From the NCBI GenBank assembly GCA_030602245.1, contig JAUWAC010000013.1, positions 1 through 64,000 of the forward strand: DNA of 64,000 nucleotides, written 5' to 3'. A model generated the notes under the pieces. The model did no database searches. It was not told where the DNA came from and worked only from the letters and a program-made list of their open reading frames with translations. Origin of the DNA: Marinobacterium sp. GTDB taxonomy: Bacteria > Pseudomonadota > Gammaproteobacteria > Pseudomonadales > Balneatricaceae. Both the position numbers and the translations under genes were made by a program. Shown piece by piece: positions 40,530-50,289 of this stretch (positions are counted from its first letter, which is position 1; each line of letters starts with the position of its first letter).

Positions 40530-41708
40530 TCAGCGAACCGAACGGTACACCCGCTGACTGCCCACCGGTGACAGCACGACCTGCCAGAGTTGGCCGCGTC
40601 TGGCGCGGAAAAAGCCGGCGCAGCTCATCAGGTAGTAGCGCCACATGCGCCGGAAACGCTCGTCATAACGATCCGACAACTGCGGCCAGGCCGCGCGCAC
40701 GTTATTCCACCAGGCCATCAGCGTCCTGTCGTAGTCGGCTCCGAAATTGTGCAGATCTTCGATATTGAACCGCTCCAGCGTTCCTGCAACGAGACGCGGC
40801 ATCGTCGGCAGTTCACCGTTGGGGAAGATATAGCGATCGATCCAGGGGTCGACACCGCAGCCATCGCCGTCGGTACCGATCGTGTGCAGCAGGAACAGAC
40901 CCTCCGGCTTGATACAGCGCGACACCGTATCAAAGTAGGTGCGGTAGTTCTTGTGTCCCACATGCTCGAACATGCCGACGGACACGGCACGATCATACTG
41001 CCCGCGCACATCGCGGTAGTCGGTCAGCTCAATCTCGACCGGCAGCCCGGCACAGCGCTCCCGTGCCATGGCCGCCTGCTCCCGCGAAATGGTGATCCCG
41101 TGCACATGCACACCGTAGTGCCGTGCCATATAGGCGGCCAGACTGCCCCAGCCACAGCCCACCTCAAGCACCCGCATGCCGGGTTCCAGCTTGAGCTTAC
41201 GGCAGATCAGGTCGAGCTTGGCCAGCTGGGCGCTGTCGAGATCATCGGCCTCGGCCCAGTAACCGCAGCTGTAACACCAGTGCCGGTCCAGCATCGCAGC
41301 ATAGAGATCGTTACCGATGTCGTAGTGCCGTTCGCCGACCTGGAAAGCACGCACCTGAGACTGCAGATTGAGCAGCCGGGCACGCAGATAATGCAAACCG
41401 ATAAAGACCCGTGCGCGCCCGACAATCCGGGTATCGAGGCGCGCACTGAGCAGACGGGTCATCAGCCCGGACAGGTCGTGACACTCCCACCAGCCATCCA
41501 TGTACGCCTCACCAAAGCCCAGCGACCCGCGCGTCAGAAAAGCGTCGTAGAGGCGGGTATCCAGCACCTGAATATCCCAGGGACGGCTGCCGTTGATGCG
41601 CACATCGGCCAGCTCGAGCAGCTCAGCGATGATGCCCGGTGGTGCCGCATCGGCCGCTCCATTGACACCTGTGCGGCCGCTGATCTCAAGCTCTCGCTGT
41701 CCTCGCAT
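40530..41708 (-). CDS. cfa: Cyclopropane-fatty-acyl-phospholipid synthase family protein
   Basis: A 392-residue SAM-dependent methyltransferase that adds a methylene bridge to unsaturated acyl chains of membrane lipids. The N-terminal lipid-binding part (1-135) has LGFGEAYMDGWW. The catalytic part has YDIGNDLYAAMLD, SAM motif LEVGCGWGSLA, SVGMFEHVGHKNY and WWNN. Length matches E. coli Cfa (382). It appears monocistronic. Confidence 0.93.
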   Translation of the reverse strand: MRGQRELEISGRTGVNGAADAAPPGIIAELLELADVRINGSRPWDIQVLDTRLYDAFLTRGSLGFGEAYMDGWWECHDLSGLMTRLLSARLDTRIVGRARVFIGLHYLRARLLNLQSQVRAFQVGERHYDIGNDLYAAMLDRHWCYSCGYWAEADDLDSAQLAKLDLICRKLKLEPGMRVLEVGCGWGSLAAYMARHYGVHVHGITISREQAAMARERCAGLPVEIELTDYRDVRGQYDRAVSVGMFEHVGHKNYRTYFDTVSRCIKPEGLFLLHTIGTDGDGCGVDPWIDRYIFPNGELPTMPRLVAGTLERFNIEDLHNFGADYDRTLMAWWNNVRAAWPQLSDRYDERFRRMWRYYLMSCAGFFRARRGQLWQVVLSPVGSQRVYRSVR

Positions 41709-41961
41709 TGCATTCCCTCCCCGCCCTGGCGCGAATCAATCGGTTAGACTTTTATTAAGCCTAGACAGGCGAGAACCAAACACTAAATAGGCCGTCTTTA
41801 TCGACATCATAATTTTTTGCAATTGCACAATGCGCGCAAACGACGGCGGCCCTGCCCTCTCCCCGCCAGTCTCCAGTAACCGCGATCAGGCGTTTCGATG
41901 CTGCCACGGAGGCGATAGACTTGAGCGCAGCCTTACTCAAAACCCGACAGAAGGATTGACC

Positions 41962-42264
41962 ATGTACGTCGCCATGAACCGCTTTCGTATCGCCCCCGGC
42001 AAGGAGCAGGCGTTCATCGAGATCTGGAAAAACCGCGAAACCTTTCTCGACCAGGTGCCCGGCTTCAAAAGCTTTCAGCTGCTGCAGGGCCCGACCAGCG
42101 ATGAGTACACGCTGTTTGCATCCCACAGCATCTGGGAGTCGGAGGAGGCATTCGTGAACTGGACCCGCTCTGAAGCGTTCCGCAAGGCGCACGCCAACGC
42201 GAAGCCGGCCAAGGATATCTACCTGGGTCCGCCACAGTTCGAGGGGTTCAATCAGGTGCTCTGA
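41962..42264 (+). CDS. Antibiotic-biosynthesis monooxygenase domain protein (HmoA/IsdG-like)
   Basis: A 100-residue dimeric ferredoxin-like fold protein. MYVAMNRFRIAPGKEQAF and VPGFKSFQLLQG match the ABM family; the C-terminal SEAFRKAHA segment with a histidine suggests the heme-degrading IsdG/HmoA type, but activity is not proven by sequence. A GAAGGA site precedes the ATG at 41962; a longer frame from 41830 is unsupported. The end overlaps the convergent mocR-like gene by 17 bases. Confidence 0.82.
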   Translation: MYVAMNRFRIAPGKEQAFIEIWKNRETFLDQVPGFKSFQLLQGPTSDEYTLFASHSIWESEEAFVNWTRSEAFRKAHANAKPAKDIYLGPPQFEGFNQVL

Positions 42265-43684
42265 GCCGCGGCGCCAGCACCCGCACGAGTCGATCGACCC
42301 CTCGCCGCATCGCATCCTCTGCGTCAGCAGCGAAGCCGAGCACCAGTCCGGGTCGGCCCTCGGGATCATAGAGTCGCAGCGCCCGGGCACCGACGCCTTC
42401 ACCGGCCAGTCGCTGAGCAATGGCGATGTCATCGACTGTATCGGGCAGGCCCAGACACAGGTGCATGCCGCCGCCGGCATCGATGATCGGCAGCGCCCGC
42501 AATGGCGATTCCGCCAACTGTTGTTCCAACCGTGCGCGGCGCTGCGCGTAGAGTCGCTTCATACGGCGCAGATGACGACTGTAATCGCCGCTGGCCATGA
42601 AAGCCGCCAGCGCCCGTTGCGGCAGGCTGGACAGGCCGCCATCCATGATCCGTCGCACTGCGACAAACGCCGCCACCCATGCTGGCGGCAACACCAGATA
42701 GCCAAGCCGCAGACCCGGAAACAGCGTGCGGCTGAAGGTACCGGCGTAAATCACCCGGTCCCGGGTATCCAGCGAGAACAACGCCGACAACGCCGGTCCC
42801 GCGGCAAACTCGGAATCGTAGTCGTCTTCGACCAGCCAGGCGTCGTGCCCAGCCGCCCAGTTCAGCAGCGCCAGTCGCCGATCCGCCGCCAGCGTATGCC
42901 CCATCGGGAAATTCCGTGACGGCGTCAGTACCATCAGACGCGCCGCCCCCAGTGTATCGGTGCGTGCAAGCGCCTGCTGATCGATATGATCAACGCAGGC
43001 CCCCGCCAGTCGCATCGCCTGTTCGGTACCGGAAAAACCGGGCCGCTCCAACAGCACCCGATCACCTGCGGTCGTGAGTTGGTTGGCGATCAGATACAGC
43101 CCCTGCTGCGAGCCGGAGGTGATGAGGATCTGTGACGGGGCGACCTGCATGCCGCGCTGCAGACCCAGCCAGCGAGCAATCTCCACGCGCAGCCCGGCAT
43201 CCCCCTGCGGGTCAGTTGCGGTCAGTGCCGGTGTCGAGGCGGCCGCCTGCAGCGCCCGTTGCCAGCGTCGATACGGAAACTGATCCAGCGCCGGCAGCCC
43301 CGGCTGCAACAGCCCCGGTCGTGCGCGCACCGCCGGCATCTGATCCTCATCCCCTGCGTTGTACGCGAGCGCGCCTGCGGCCCCCGAGCGCAGGCCCTGC
43401 GCCACCGGCAACGCAGCAACGAAACAGCCGGCCCCGTGCCGGCTGTGCAGATAGCCCTCGGCCTGCAGCAGCTCATAGGCGCTTTTGACCGTATTGCGGG
43501 CGATCCCGAGCTGGGCCGCCAATGCACGTGTCGAGGGCAGACGCACACCGCCCTGCACACGCCCTGACAAAATCGCCGTGCGCAGGGCCAGAAACAGCCG
43601 CCGATAGGTTGGCAGCGCCGCATCGGTGGCGTTCAGATTGAGAAACAGCCCGAGATCCGTTCGCGCCAGTCCAGACTCATCCAT
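42248..43684 (-). CDS. MocR/PdxR-family regulator lacking the PLP-binding lysine
   Basis: A 478-residue GntR-aminotransferase fusion. The winged helix (about 15-85) has GVRLPSTRALAAQLGIARNT. The aminotransferase-like part has DDYDSEFA and a PLP-site segment GTFSRTLFPGLRLGY, where Arg319 stands in place of the Schiff-base lysine. It is divergent from a pyridoxamine-oxidase-like gene, with a dyad in between. Without the lysine it may bind PLP non-covalently or sense another ligand. Confidence 0.88.
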   Translation of the reverse strand: MDESGLARTDLGLFLNLNATDAALPTYRRLFLALRTAILSGRVQGGVRLPSTRALAAQLGIARNTVKSAYELLQAEGYLHSRHGAGCFVAALPVAQGLRSGAAGALAYNAGDEDQMPAVRARPGLLQPGLPALDQFPYRRWQRALQAAASTPALTATDPQGDAGLRVEIARWLGLQRGMQVAPSQILITSGSQQGLYLIANQLTTAGDRVLLERPGFSGTEQAMRLAGACVDHIDQQALARTDTLGAARLMVLTPSRNFPMGHTLAADRRLALLNWAAGHDAWLVEDDYDSEFAAGPALSALFSLDTRDRVIYAGTFSRTLFPGLRLGYLVLPPAWVAAFVAVRRIMDGGLSSLPQRALAAFMASGDYSRHLRRMKRLYAQRRARLEQQLAESPLRALPIIDAGGGMHLCLGLPDTVDDIAIAQRLAGEGVGARALRLYDPEGRPGLVLGFAADAEDAMRRGVDRLVRVLAPRLRAPD

Positions 43685-43685
43685 A

Positions 43686-43730
43686 GTGGGCCTATCAAAT
43701 GATTACAAAGTGGATCTTATTTAGACCCAC
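43686..43730. promoter_or_regulatory. Candidate MocR operator (direct plus inverted repeats)
   Basis: GTGGATCT (43710-43717) and AGACCCAC (43723-43730) form an inverted repeat with one mismatch, and GTGGGCCT (43686-43693) is a direct repeat 24 bases upstream of the first half. MocR regulators such as GabR bind mixed direct/inverted sites of this kind. Confidence 0.5.
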
Positions 43731-43774
43731 ACAGCATCGTAGTCTAGGTGCTGTAACCGATGGAGTGAACCGGC

Positions 43775-44389
43775 ATGACCCAGTACAGACAAACCGAACG
43801 AACCCGGCTGAAGCGGGCCCCAAAACGTGCGCATTACGACACCGCCACGGTGAACGCGATTATCGACGAAGCACTGATCTGCCATCTGAGCACCGTGCAC
43901 CACGGCCAACCGCTGCTGCAACCGACGATCCACTGGCGCGATGGCGATCAGCTCTACGTGCATGGTTCCAGCCGCAACGGGCTGTTTCAGGCACTGCTGG
44001 AGGGTGCTGAAGCCTGCCTCGCGATCACACTGCTCGATGGCATCGTGTTTGCGCGTTCGGCGTTTCATCACTCGGTCAATTTCCGCAGCGTCGTCATCTA
44101 CGCCCGTGCGCGACGGGTCGATGATGTCGACGAGAAGCGTCGTGCACTGGACCAGTTGCTGGAGAAGTTCCACGCCGGCCGCTCGCAGGAGGCACGTCCC
44201 GCCAACGCTGCCGAACTGAAGGCGACCAGCGTGCTGGCGTTTACGCTGGACGAGCTGTCGGCCAAGGTTCGCAGCGGCGGCCCGATCGATGATCCTGAGG
44301 ACAGGGTGCTACCGGTCTGGGCCGGCGTACAACCGGTCACACTGCAACGTGGTGAAATCGAGTACGAACCGCCGTCCGGTGAGCCCTGA
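43775..44389 (+). CDS. Pyridoxamine 5'-phosphate oxidase-like flavin-binding protein
   Basis: A 204-residue split-barrel protein of the Pyridox_ox_2 type. The segment LICHLSTVHHGQPLLQPTIH is the flavin-contacting strand pair, followed by LYVHGSSRNGLF and ITLLDGIVFARSAFHHSVNFRSV. It probably binds FMN or another flavin; a B6-related role is suggested only by the divergent MocR regulator. The end is 18 bases before the convergent dgt gene. Confidence 0.88.
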   Translation: MTQYRQTERTRLKRAPKRAHYDTATVNAIIDEALICHLSTVHHGQPLLQPTIHWRDGDQLYVHGSSRNGLFQALLEGAEACLAITLLDGIVFARSAFHHSVNFRSVVIYARARRVDDVDEKRRALDQLLEKFHAGRSQEARPANAAELKATSVLAFTLDELSAKVRSGGPIDDPEDRVLPVWAGVQPVTLQRGEIEYEPPSGEP

Positions 44390-44407
44390 ACGGCCGGTCT
44401 GCATGCG

Positions 44408-45892
44408 TCAGCTGATCTGCGCCGACAGGGTGCGGAATTCATCCAGCGCAAACTGGTCGGTCATTCCGCTGACCATGTCCTGCAGCAGACGGCAGCGACA
44501 GTAGCGCTCCCAGATATCGAGCGGCAGCGGCGCCGCGTCAAGCATCGCAGCGTAGGCTTTTACATGCTTCGGCGGCAGGCGCTTGAACAGCCGGCTCTCC
44601 ACCAGCAGGCCGCGTCCGCCGCCCTCAACCAGCTCGGCAAACGACGCCCGGGGCAGCATCAGCAGTGGTTTGTAGTGATCCAGCAGACCGCTGATGATGC
44701 GGTAGCCCTGCAGCTCCAGCGTGGCCACCTCATCTACTGAAAATACGTGTCGCACCGCCACCTGCTTCAACGTCTCCACCGCGGCATGGCAGGGAGAGTC
44801 GTCCTCCAGCAGCGCCCGATCCAGCGCACCCTCATATACCGCCTCGACATTATCGATCCACGCCTGGGCCGCATGTTGCACCAGCGGGTGAATCAACCCG
44901 ACTCTCAGACTGACGAAAAACTCATGCTCCTTGTTGATCCGCTCGCGGCGGGCGCGCGCCAGTGCGCGCTCGACCAGCGCCGCGAACGAATGGCCACCAA
45001 AGTGCGTGCCGTCACCATCGCCAAACGGCTGCCGCAGGCGGGCAAACTGCTCGATCAGCAGGGTCGCCAGTCGCTCGCAGCTGAGGATGCCTTTGTCGAC
45101 CCCGTCCTCAAGGTCGGCCAGACAGTAGGCGATATCATCCGCCGCTTCCATCAGATAGGTCAGCGGATAGCGATGTCCCGCCGCCATGCCCAGCGTTGTC
45201 TGCATCTGTGCGACGAAGTCGCGCTCGGAAAAGTAGTAGCCCGGTTTCTTACGCAGATACGCCAGCGCAGTGCCGGCCGGGGGCTTTTCCTCAGTGGCAC
45301 AGCGGGTGTATTTGAAGATACAGGCGCTCTGGGCGTAGGTCAGATTCAGCTTCTGCAGCTGACTGATCAGCCGGATCGCCTGGGCATTGCCCTCGAAACT
45401 TTCAAGCTCGCGCAGCAGCGCCTGACGCAGCTGCTGCTCCTCTGCGCTGAGCCCGCCGCGCTGAAACGGCTCCAGCGTCGGCAGCGTATGCGTAAACCAG
45501 CGCGAGATGGCGGCTTCACCAAAGTGGCCGAATGGCGGATTGCCGATGTCGTGCATCAGACAGGCCATCTCCACCATCGATTCGATCGCCCGCTCATAAC
45601 CCGCCAGCCCCAGCGTCTGCGCTCGCTCGCCAAGCTTTTCGAACAGCGTGCGCACGATAAAACGGCCGGTCTGCTGTACCTCCAGCGAATGGGTCAGACG
45701 GCTGCGCACGGCGGCGTTATGCTCCAGCGGGAACACCTGGGTTTTCTGTTGCAACCGGCGCACCGCGGCGGAATTGATGATGCGTCCGCGGTCACTCTCC
45801 AGCTCGCGTTCAAGCCGCGACAGGCTGACAGCGCTCGGCGCCTCTCGGTTATAGGGGCGTGCGATCGAAAATCGAGTGGCAAAATCGGGCAT
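44408..45892 (-). CDS. dgt: Deoxyguanosinetriphosphate triphosphohydrolase
   Basis: A 494-residue HD-domain enzyme that splits dGTP to deoxyguanosine and triphosphate. The metal motif is present: RLTHSLEVQQ with the first His, CLMHDIGNPPFGHFGE with the HD pair, and EAADDIAYCLADLEDG with the last Asp. Length matches E. coli Dgt (505). Confidence 0.95.
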   Translation of the reverse strand: MPDFATRFSIARPYNREAPSAVSLSRLERELESDRGRIINSAAVRRLQQKTQVFPLEHNAAVRSRLTHSLEVQQTGRFIVRTLFEKLGERAQTLGLAGYERAIESMVEMACLMHDIGNPPFGHFGEAAISRWFTHTLPTLEPFQRGGLSAEEQQLRQALLRELESFEGNAQAIRLISQLQKLNLTYAQSACIFKYTRCATEEKPPAGTALAYLRKKPGYYFSERDFVAQMQTTLGMAAGHRYPLTYLMEAADDIAYCLADLEDGVDKGILSCERLATLLIEQFARLRQPFGDGDGTHFGGHSFAALVERALARARRERINKEHEFFVSLRVGLIHPLVQHAAQAWIDNVEAVYEGALDRALLEDDSPCHAAVETLKQVAVRHVFSVDEVATLELQGYRIISGLLDHYKPLLMLPRASFAELVEGGGRGLLVESRLFKRLPPKHVKAYAAMLDAAPLPLDIWERYCRCRLLQDMVSGMTDQFALDEFRTLSAQIS

Positions 45893-46024
45893 GGGGCAGC
45901 TCCTGACAGGGACCGAACCACTTTAGCGAGCCCTGTCGAGGACGGTCAAACCCCCCGCTGTCGCCGCCACGGCAGCGCGTTATAATCCGCCCTCCATTGA
46001 CCCAGCTACCGACCGGAGTCGCCC

Positions 46025-47005
46025 ATGTCCGTCACCCAGGCCATCATTCACCGCCTGACCCGTTCGAGCAACGAGAAGTCCTACAGCCTCAGCGACACAC
46101 CGCTTGCGAGCACCGAGCTTGCCAACCGTCTGCTCAGCGAGATCAAACCGCTGTTCGTGCGTCGCGCCAGCAAGCGCTACGGCTGCTTCAGTGACGAGGC
46201 GGGCACGTTCAAGGGCTTGGTGGTGAACTGGCTCGGCGAGACCCTGAACCTGACCACATTCAGTCAGAAAGCGATCGAATATCTGGCCATTGCGCTGGAG
46301 GAGCAGGATGTGGAGAGCGACGGACTCTGGCTGTTCGCCGTCGACGAGCAGGACGCGGGCCGGCTGCTGTGGCTGGTACAGCTGCGCCAGCTCGACGGCT
46401 TTGTCATCGACCCGGACAACCGCCCGGACCACTGCGAATACATCGATTTCGCCAAAACCGGCGTCTGCGCCAGCCTGAATCTGGAGCAGGTGAACCAGCC
46501 GGGCGAGAAGAAATACCTGACCGTCAGCTTCGGCTTCGGCGAGCGCCCGATGCAGAAACTGATGCTCGATTACCTGAGTTTTACCGACACCGTCGACACC
46601 ATTGCCGATACGGAACGTTTCATGGCCCTGGTCGAGGACTACAGCCGTGAAATGCCGGAGGAGACCGGCCGCCGTTATCAGAAGGAGGTGGCGGAGTACT
46701 GCATCGAGCAGGCCAAACAGGGGGAAGCGGTCAGCTACCGCGAACTCTCGGGCGAGATCGAGAGCAGCGCGCCCACCGGGCTGGACCGCTTTATCGAGGC
46801 GCGCGATCCAGAGCTGAAGGAGGCATTCATCCCCGATCGCACCAGTCTCAAGCGCTACATCCGCTACAGCGGTCGCAGCCGTGATGTGTCGATCAGCTTC
46901 TCCAACGAATCGCTGGGCAAGAACGTGACCTTCGATCCGGACAGCAACACGCTGACGCTGAGCGAGCTGCCGGCCTCACTGGTACGACAGCTCAAGGGCG
47001 AATAA
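46025..47005 (+). CDS. ndpA: Nucleoid-associated protein YejK/NdpA
   Basis: A 326-residue nucleoid-associated protein of the 37-kDa family (E. coli YejK, 335 residues). Conserved parts include KRYGCFSDEAGTFKGLV, DGLWLFAVDEQ and FGFGERPMQKLMLDYL. A TATAAT -10 box at 45981-45986 lies 39 bases upstream of the ATG. It stands alone between dgt and nhaC. Confidence 0.93.
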   Translation: MSVTQAIIHRLTRSSNEKSYSLSDTPLASTELANRLLSEIKPLFVRRASKRYGCFSDEAGTFKGLVVNWLGETLNLTTFSQKAIEYLAIALEEQDVESDGLWLFAVDEQDAGRLLWLVQLRQLDGFVIDPDNRPDHCEYIDFAKTGVCASLNLEQVNQPGEKKYLTVSFGFGERPMQKLMLDYLSFTDTVDTIADTERFMALVEDYSREMPEETGRRYQKEVAEYCIEQAKQGEAVSYRELSGEIESSAPTGLDRFIEARDPELKEAFIPDRTSLKRYIRYSGRSRDVSISFSNESLGKNVTFDPDSNTLTLSELPASLVRQLKGE

Positions 47006-47085
47006 CACCGCGGCCGCAGCGACCGCGCTGACGGCTGCGACCCGGCGTTGCCGGGCCCGGCTTCGCAGCACCGGGCCGGTCCGGC

Positions 47086-48432
47086 TCAGGCCTGGCTCGG
47101 CGCCTCATTCATCGCCGCCACCGGCTGCCTCAGCTTCGGCAGTCCGGTCAGGATCGACAGTACCGCACAGAGCGCCAGCAGCCAGCAGTAGTGGATGCTG
47201 CCGACCAGCTGCAACGGCGACAGCTTGGCAATCGATGCCGCCAGCAGCAGCTGCGCCCCGTACGGCAGTACCCCCTGCACGACGCAGGAGAAGATATCGA
47301 TCAGGCTGGCACTGCGCCGTGCATCCACCGCGTGACGCTGAGCGATATCGCGCGCCAGCGAGCCCGCCAGCAGGATCGCGACCGTGTTGTTGGCGGTGCA
47401 GACGTTGGTGACCGCCACCGCGGCGGCGATGCTGAACTCACCGCTGCGACGCCCCGGTTCGCCTTTGCCGAGCCGGCTGATACGATCGATCGCACCGGAG
47501 ACCCACGCCAGCCCCCCCTGGCTTTTCATCATCGCGCCCAGACCGCCGATCAGCAGCGACAGGATCAGGATCTCCTGCATGCTGCCGTAGCCGGCGTAGA
47601 TATCCTTGGACCACTGGGCCACGCTGTACTGCGGCTCCAGCGCCAGCCCGATGCCCCCCGCCAGCAGGATGCCAACGAACAGCACCAGCATCACGTTGAC
47701 ACCCAGCACTGCCAGCACCAGCACGACCAGATAGGGCAACACGCGCAGCAGCTCATACTCGCCCGGCGCCTCGATCTGCGCGGCACCACTCTGCCACCAG
47801 AGCCACACCAGCGTCAGCAGCGCCGCCGGCAGCGCGATGCGGAAATTGAGACGGAACTTGTCACGCATCGCACAGCCCTGTGTGCGGGTCGCCGCGATCG
47901 TCGTATCCGAGATGATCGACAGGTTGTCGCCGAACATCGCCCCGCCGACCACAGTTGCGGTCGTCATCAGCAACGACAGATCGGTGGCCTCGGCAACGCC
48001 CACCGCGATCGGCGCAATCGCGGCGATGGTGCCCATCGACGTCCCCATCGACGTGGCCACGAACGCGGTGATGACAAACAGCCCCGGCAGTACCAGTTCT
48101 GGCGGAATCACGCTGAGGCCGAAGTTGACCGTCGCATCGACACCGCCGACCGCCTTGGCCACGCTGGCAAACGCCCCGGCCAGCAGGTAGATCAGGATCA
48201 TGGTGATGATGGTGTCGTCACCGACGCCGCGGATGAACGTCTGGATGCGCTCGTTGAGCGGTCCGCGTGCCAGCAGGACCGCCAGCACGATCGCCGGCAG
48301 AATCGCGACCGGCGCCGAGATCTGGTAGAAGGCGTACTCGACATCCTGCGCCTGATACCAGAGCCCGCTGCCGACAAAAAACAGCAGGAACAGCGCCAGA
48401 GGTGCCAGCGCCAAAGGAGTGGGTTTGGTCAT
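47086..48432 (-). CDS. nhaC: NhaC-family Na+/H+ antiporter
   Basis: A 448-residue inner-membrane protein of about eleven helices. Motifs of the NhaC superfamily are visible: ATSMGTSMGTIAAIAPIAVG, VGGAMFGDNLSIISDTTIAAT and NVCTANNTVAILLAG. It exchanges Na+ for H+ or possibly carries an organic acid, as other members do. Confidence 0.88.
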   Translation of the reverse strand: MTKPTPLALAPLALFLLFFVGSGLWYQAQDVEYAFYQISAPVAILPAIVLAVLLARGPLNERIQTFIRGVGDDTIITMILIYLLAGAFASVAKAVGGVDATVNFGLSVIPPELVLPGLFVITAFVATSMGTSMGTIAAIAPIAVGVAEATDLSLLMTTATVVGGAMFGDNLSIISDTTIAATRTQGCAMRDKFRLNFRIALPAALLTLVWLWWQSGAAQIEAPGEYELLRVLPYLVVLVLAVLGVNVMLVLFVGILLAGGIGLALEPQYSVAQWSKDIYAGYGSMQEILILSLLIGGLGAMMKSQGGLAWVSGAIDRISRLGKGEPGRRSGEFSIAAAVAVTNVCTANNTVAILLAGSLARDIAQRHAVDARRSASLIDIFSCVVQGVLPYGAQLLLAASIAKLSPLQLVGSIHYCWLLALCAVLSILTGLPKLRQPVAAMNEAPSQA

Positions 48433-48688
48433 ATCGGGATCATCCCTTGAGTCGAGCCAGGCGGGGTAAGCCCGGACTTTTTGCTTGAATATCCGGGATC
48501 AGCCGGATTTTAAGGCGCAATATTATACAGCTGGCAGCTATTACAGCTAATTCCTTATGGTAATACTCGGTTAAAGGCTGGCTATAAAGGCGCCCCGCCG
48601 CGGCCGGCCCGGGTGAACACAAGACGCGATTCCGCCGATTGTCTATAATCGCCCGCACGTCCCGCCACCCGAACGATCGAGGAGTCCC

Positions 48689-49726
48689 ATGACCGACCGC
48701 CTGACTTTGACCCGCCCCGACGACTGGCACCTGCATCTGCGCGATGGCGCGGTACTTGGCCATACGGTTCCGGCCACGGCCCGGCAGATGGGACGCGCGA
48801 TCGTGATGCCGAATCTGCGCCCGCCGGTGGTCAACGCCGAGCAGGCACTGGCCTACCGCGAGCGCATTCTCGCGCAGCTGCCCGAAGGCAGCCGGTTCGA
48901 GCCGCTGATGACGCTTTACCTGACCGATAACACGACGCCGGAGATGATCGCCGAGGCGAAAGCGACCGGCAAAATCGCCGCCGTCAAACTCTATCCGGCC
49001 GGCGCGACCACCAACTCCGATTCCGGCGTCACCGACCTTGGCAAGCTCGATGCGGTCTGCGATGCGCTGGCCGAGCACGGCATGCCGCTGCTGGTGCACG
49101 GTGAAGTGACCCACAGCGATGTCGATATCTTCGACCGCGAGAAGCGTTTCCTCGATGAGATCCTCGCGCCGCTGGCGGCCCGCCACGGCAACATGAAGCT
49201 GGTGGTTGAGCACATCACCACCCGGGACGCGGCTGAGTTCGTCAACAGTCAGGGCGATAACGTCGCCGCCACCATCACCGTTCAGCACCTGGCCTACAAC
49301 CGCAACCACATGTTGGTTGGCGGTATCCGCCCGCACCTGTTCTGCCTGCCGATTCTCAAGCGCAACGTACACCAGCAGGCGCTGCAGGACGCCGCGATCA
49401 GCGGCAGTGGCAAATTCTTCCTTGGCACCGACTCTGCGCCACACGCCAAGGGCGCCAAGGAATCCGCCTGCGGCTGCGCCGGTTGCTTCAGCGCCTATGC
49501 CGCGATCGAGCTGTATGCGGAAATATTCGAGGACCTCGGCGCACTCGACAGGCTGGAAGGGTTCGCCAGCCACTTCGGCGCCGATTTCTATGGCCGCGCG
49601 CGCAACAGCGATACCATCACGCTGGTGAAGTCGCCCTGGCAGGTGCCGGCGGAAATGCCGTTCGGGGACGACATCATCGTGCCGCTGCGTGCCGGCGAGA
49701 CTCTGCGCTGGAAACTGCAGGACTGA
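48689..49726 (+). CDS. pyrC: Dihydroorotase
   Basis: A 345-residue zinc amidohydrolase of the class II PyrC type, making dihydroorotate in pyrimidine synthesis. Active-site residues are in place: DWHLHLRDG, the carboxylated Lys of [29 protein letters not shown] and [15 protein letters not shown] before the ATG is a good ribosome site, and a TATAAT -10 box is at 48644-48649. A terminator follows. Confidence 0.97.
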   Translation: MTDRLTLTRPDDWHLHLRDGAVLGHTVPATARQMGRAIVMPNLRPPVVNAEQALAYRERILAQLPEGSRFEPLMTLYLTDNTTPEMIAEAKATGKIAAVKLYPAGATTNSDSGVTDLGKLDAVCDALAEHGMPLLVHGEVTHSDVDIFDREKRFLDEILAPLAARHGNMKLVVEHITTRDAAEFVNSQGDNVAATITVQHLAYNRNHMLVGGIRPHLFCLPILKRNVHQQALQDAAISGSGKFFLGTDSAPHAKGAKESACGCAGCFSAYAAIELYAEIFEDLGALDRLEGFASHFGADFYGRARNSDTITLVKSPWQVPAEMPFGDDIIVPLRAGETLRWKLQD

Positions 49727-49734
49727 CACCCGAT

Positions 49735-49772
49735 ATAAAAAACGGGCGCGCAACAGCGGGCCCGTTTTTTAT
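49735..49772 (+). terminator. Rho-independent terminator after pyrC
   Basis: AAAAAACGGGC pairs with GCCCGTTTTTT around a 13-base loop, a few bases after the pyrC stop. The A and T tracts on both sides may make it bidirectional. Confidence 0.8.
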
Positions 49773-49865
49773 CTGCACGCGGTATGTTCTGCTGTGGCCT
49801 GTCCGCATGAGACCGGGCAGGGTGTGCGCCTCGGCAGTGCGCGCAGCGACACAGCAACTGGCGCC

Positions 49866-49925
49866 GTGACTCTGGCCGTTACTCTCGCCGTAACGACAGA
49901 CGTAACGACAAATGTAACTACAGAC
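49866..49925. repeat. Five tandem 12-base repeats downstream of pyrC
   Basis: Five consecutive 12-mers (GTGACTCTGGCC, GTTACTCTCGCC, GTAACGACAGAC, GTAACGACAAAT, GTAACTACAGAC) share a GTNAC start. The last two are close copies of the third. The array runs into the stop codon of the adjacent minus-strand gene. Confidence 0.65.
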
Positions 49926-50151
49926 GCGAGGCCCAGAGCGCCAGCTTGTGGCGCATCGACTGCTGCGATACCTGGTCCTCCGGCATCGGCTGAATCAGCT
50001 TGTCGTGCACCAGCAAGCGGTAGATATACTCGATCTTGAGCTCGGCCGAGTCGGTCGGCTCAAACACCACGGCGCCACGCTCCTCACCGTAACGCACGCC
50101 CTCCTCTATCGCCTTTTTGACCAGCTCTTTCTCGTTCTTGAGCTTTTTCAT
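49918..50151 (-). CDS. Small DUF5062-like protein
   Basis: A 77-residue basic-then-acidic protein starting MKKLKNEKELVKKA, with the central segment FEPTDSAELKIEYIYRLLVH and a C-terminal RHKLALWASRL. This pattern resembles the DUF5062 family of marine gammaproteobacteria; no function is known. A strong GGAGGTG site lies just before the ATG at 50151, which decides against the longer frame from 50184. Confidence 0.78.
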   Translation of the reverse strand: MKKLKNEKELVKKAIEEGVRYGEERGAVVFEPTDSAELKIEYIYRLLVHDKLIQPMPEDQVSQQSMRHKLALWASRL

Positions 50152-50289
50152 GACACCTCCAGTGCAACCGTGCACTTTCAGCATAGACGTTGCGCACCGC
50201 GCTGCACGGGAACGGACATCGGGCGTGAATACAGGTAGTATCGCACTGTCGAATTCGAACCCTTCACAGGCTACAACAGACGATAACGC

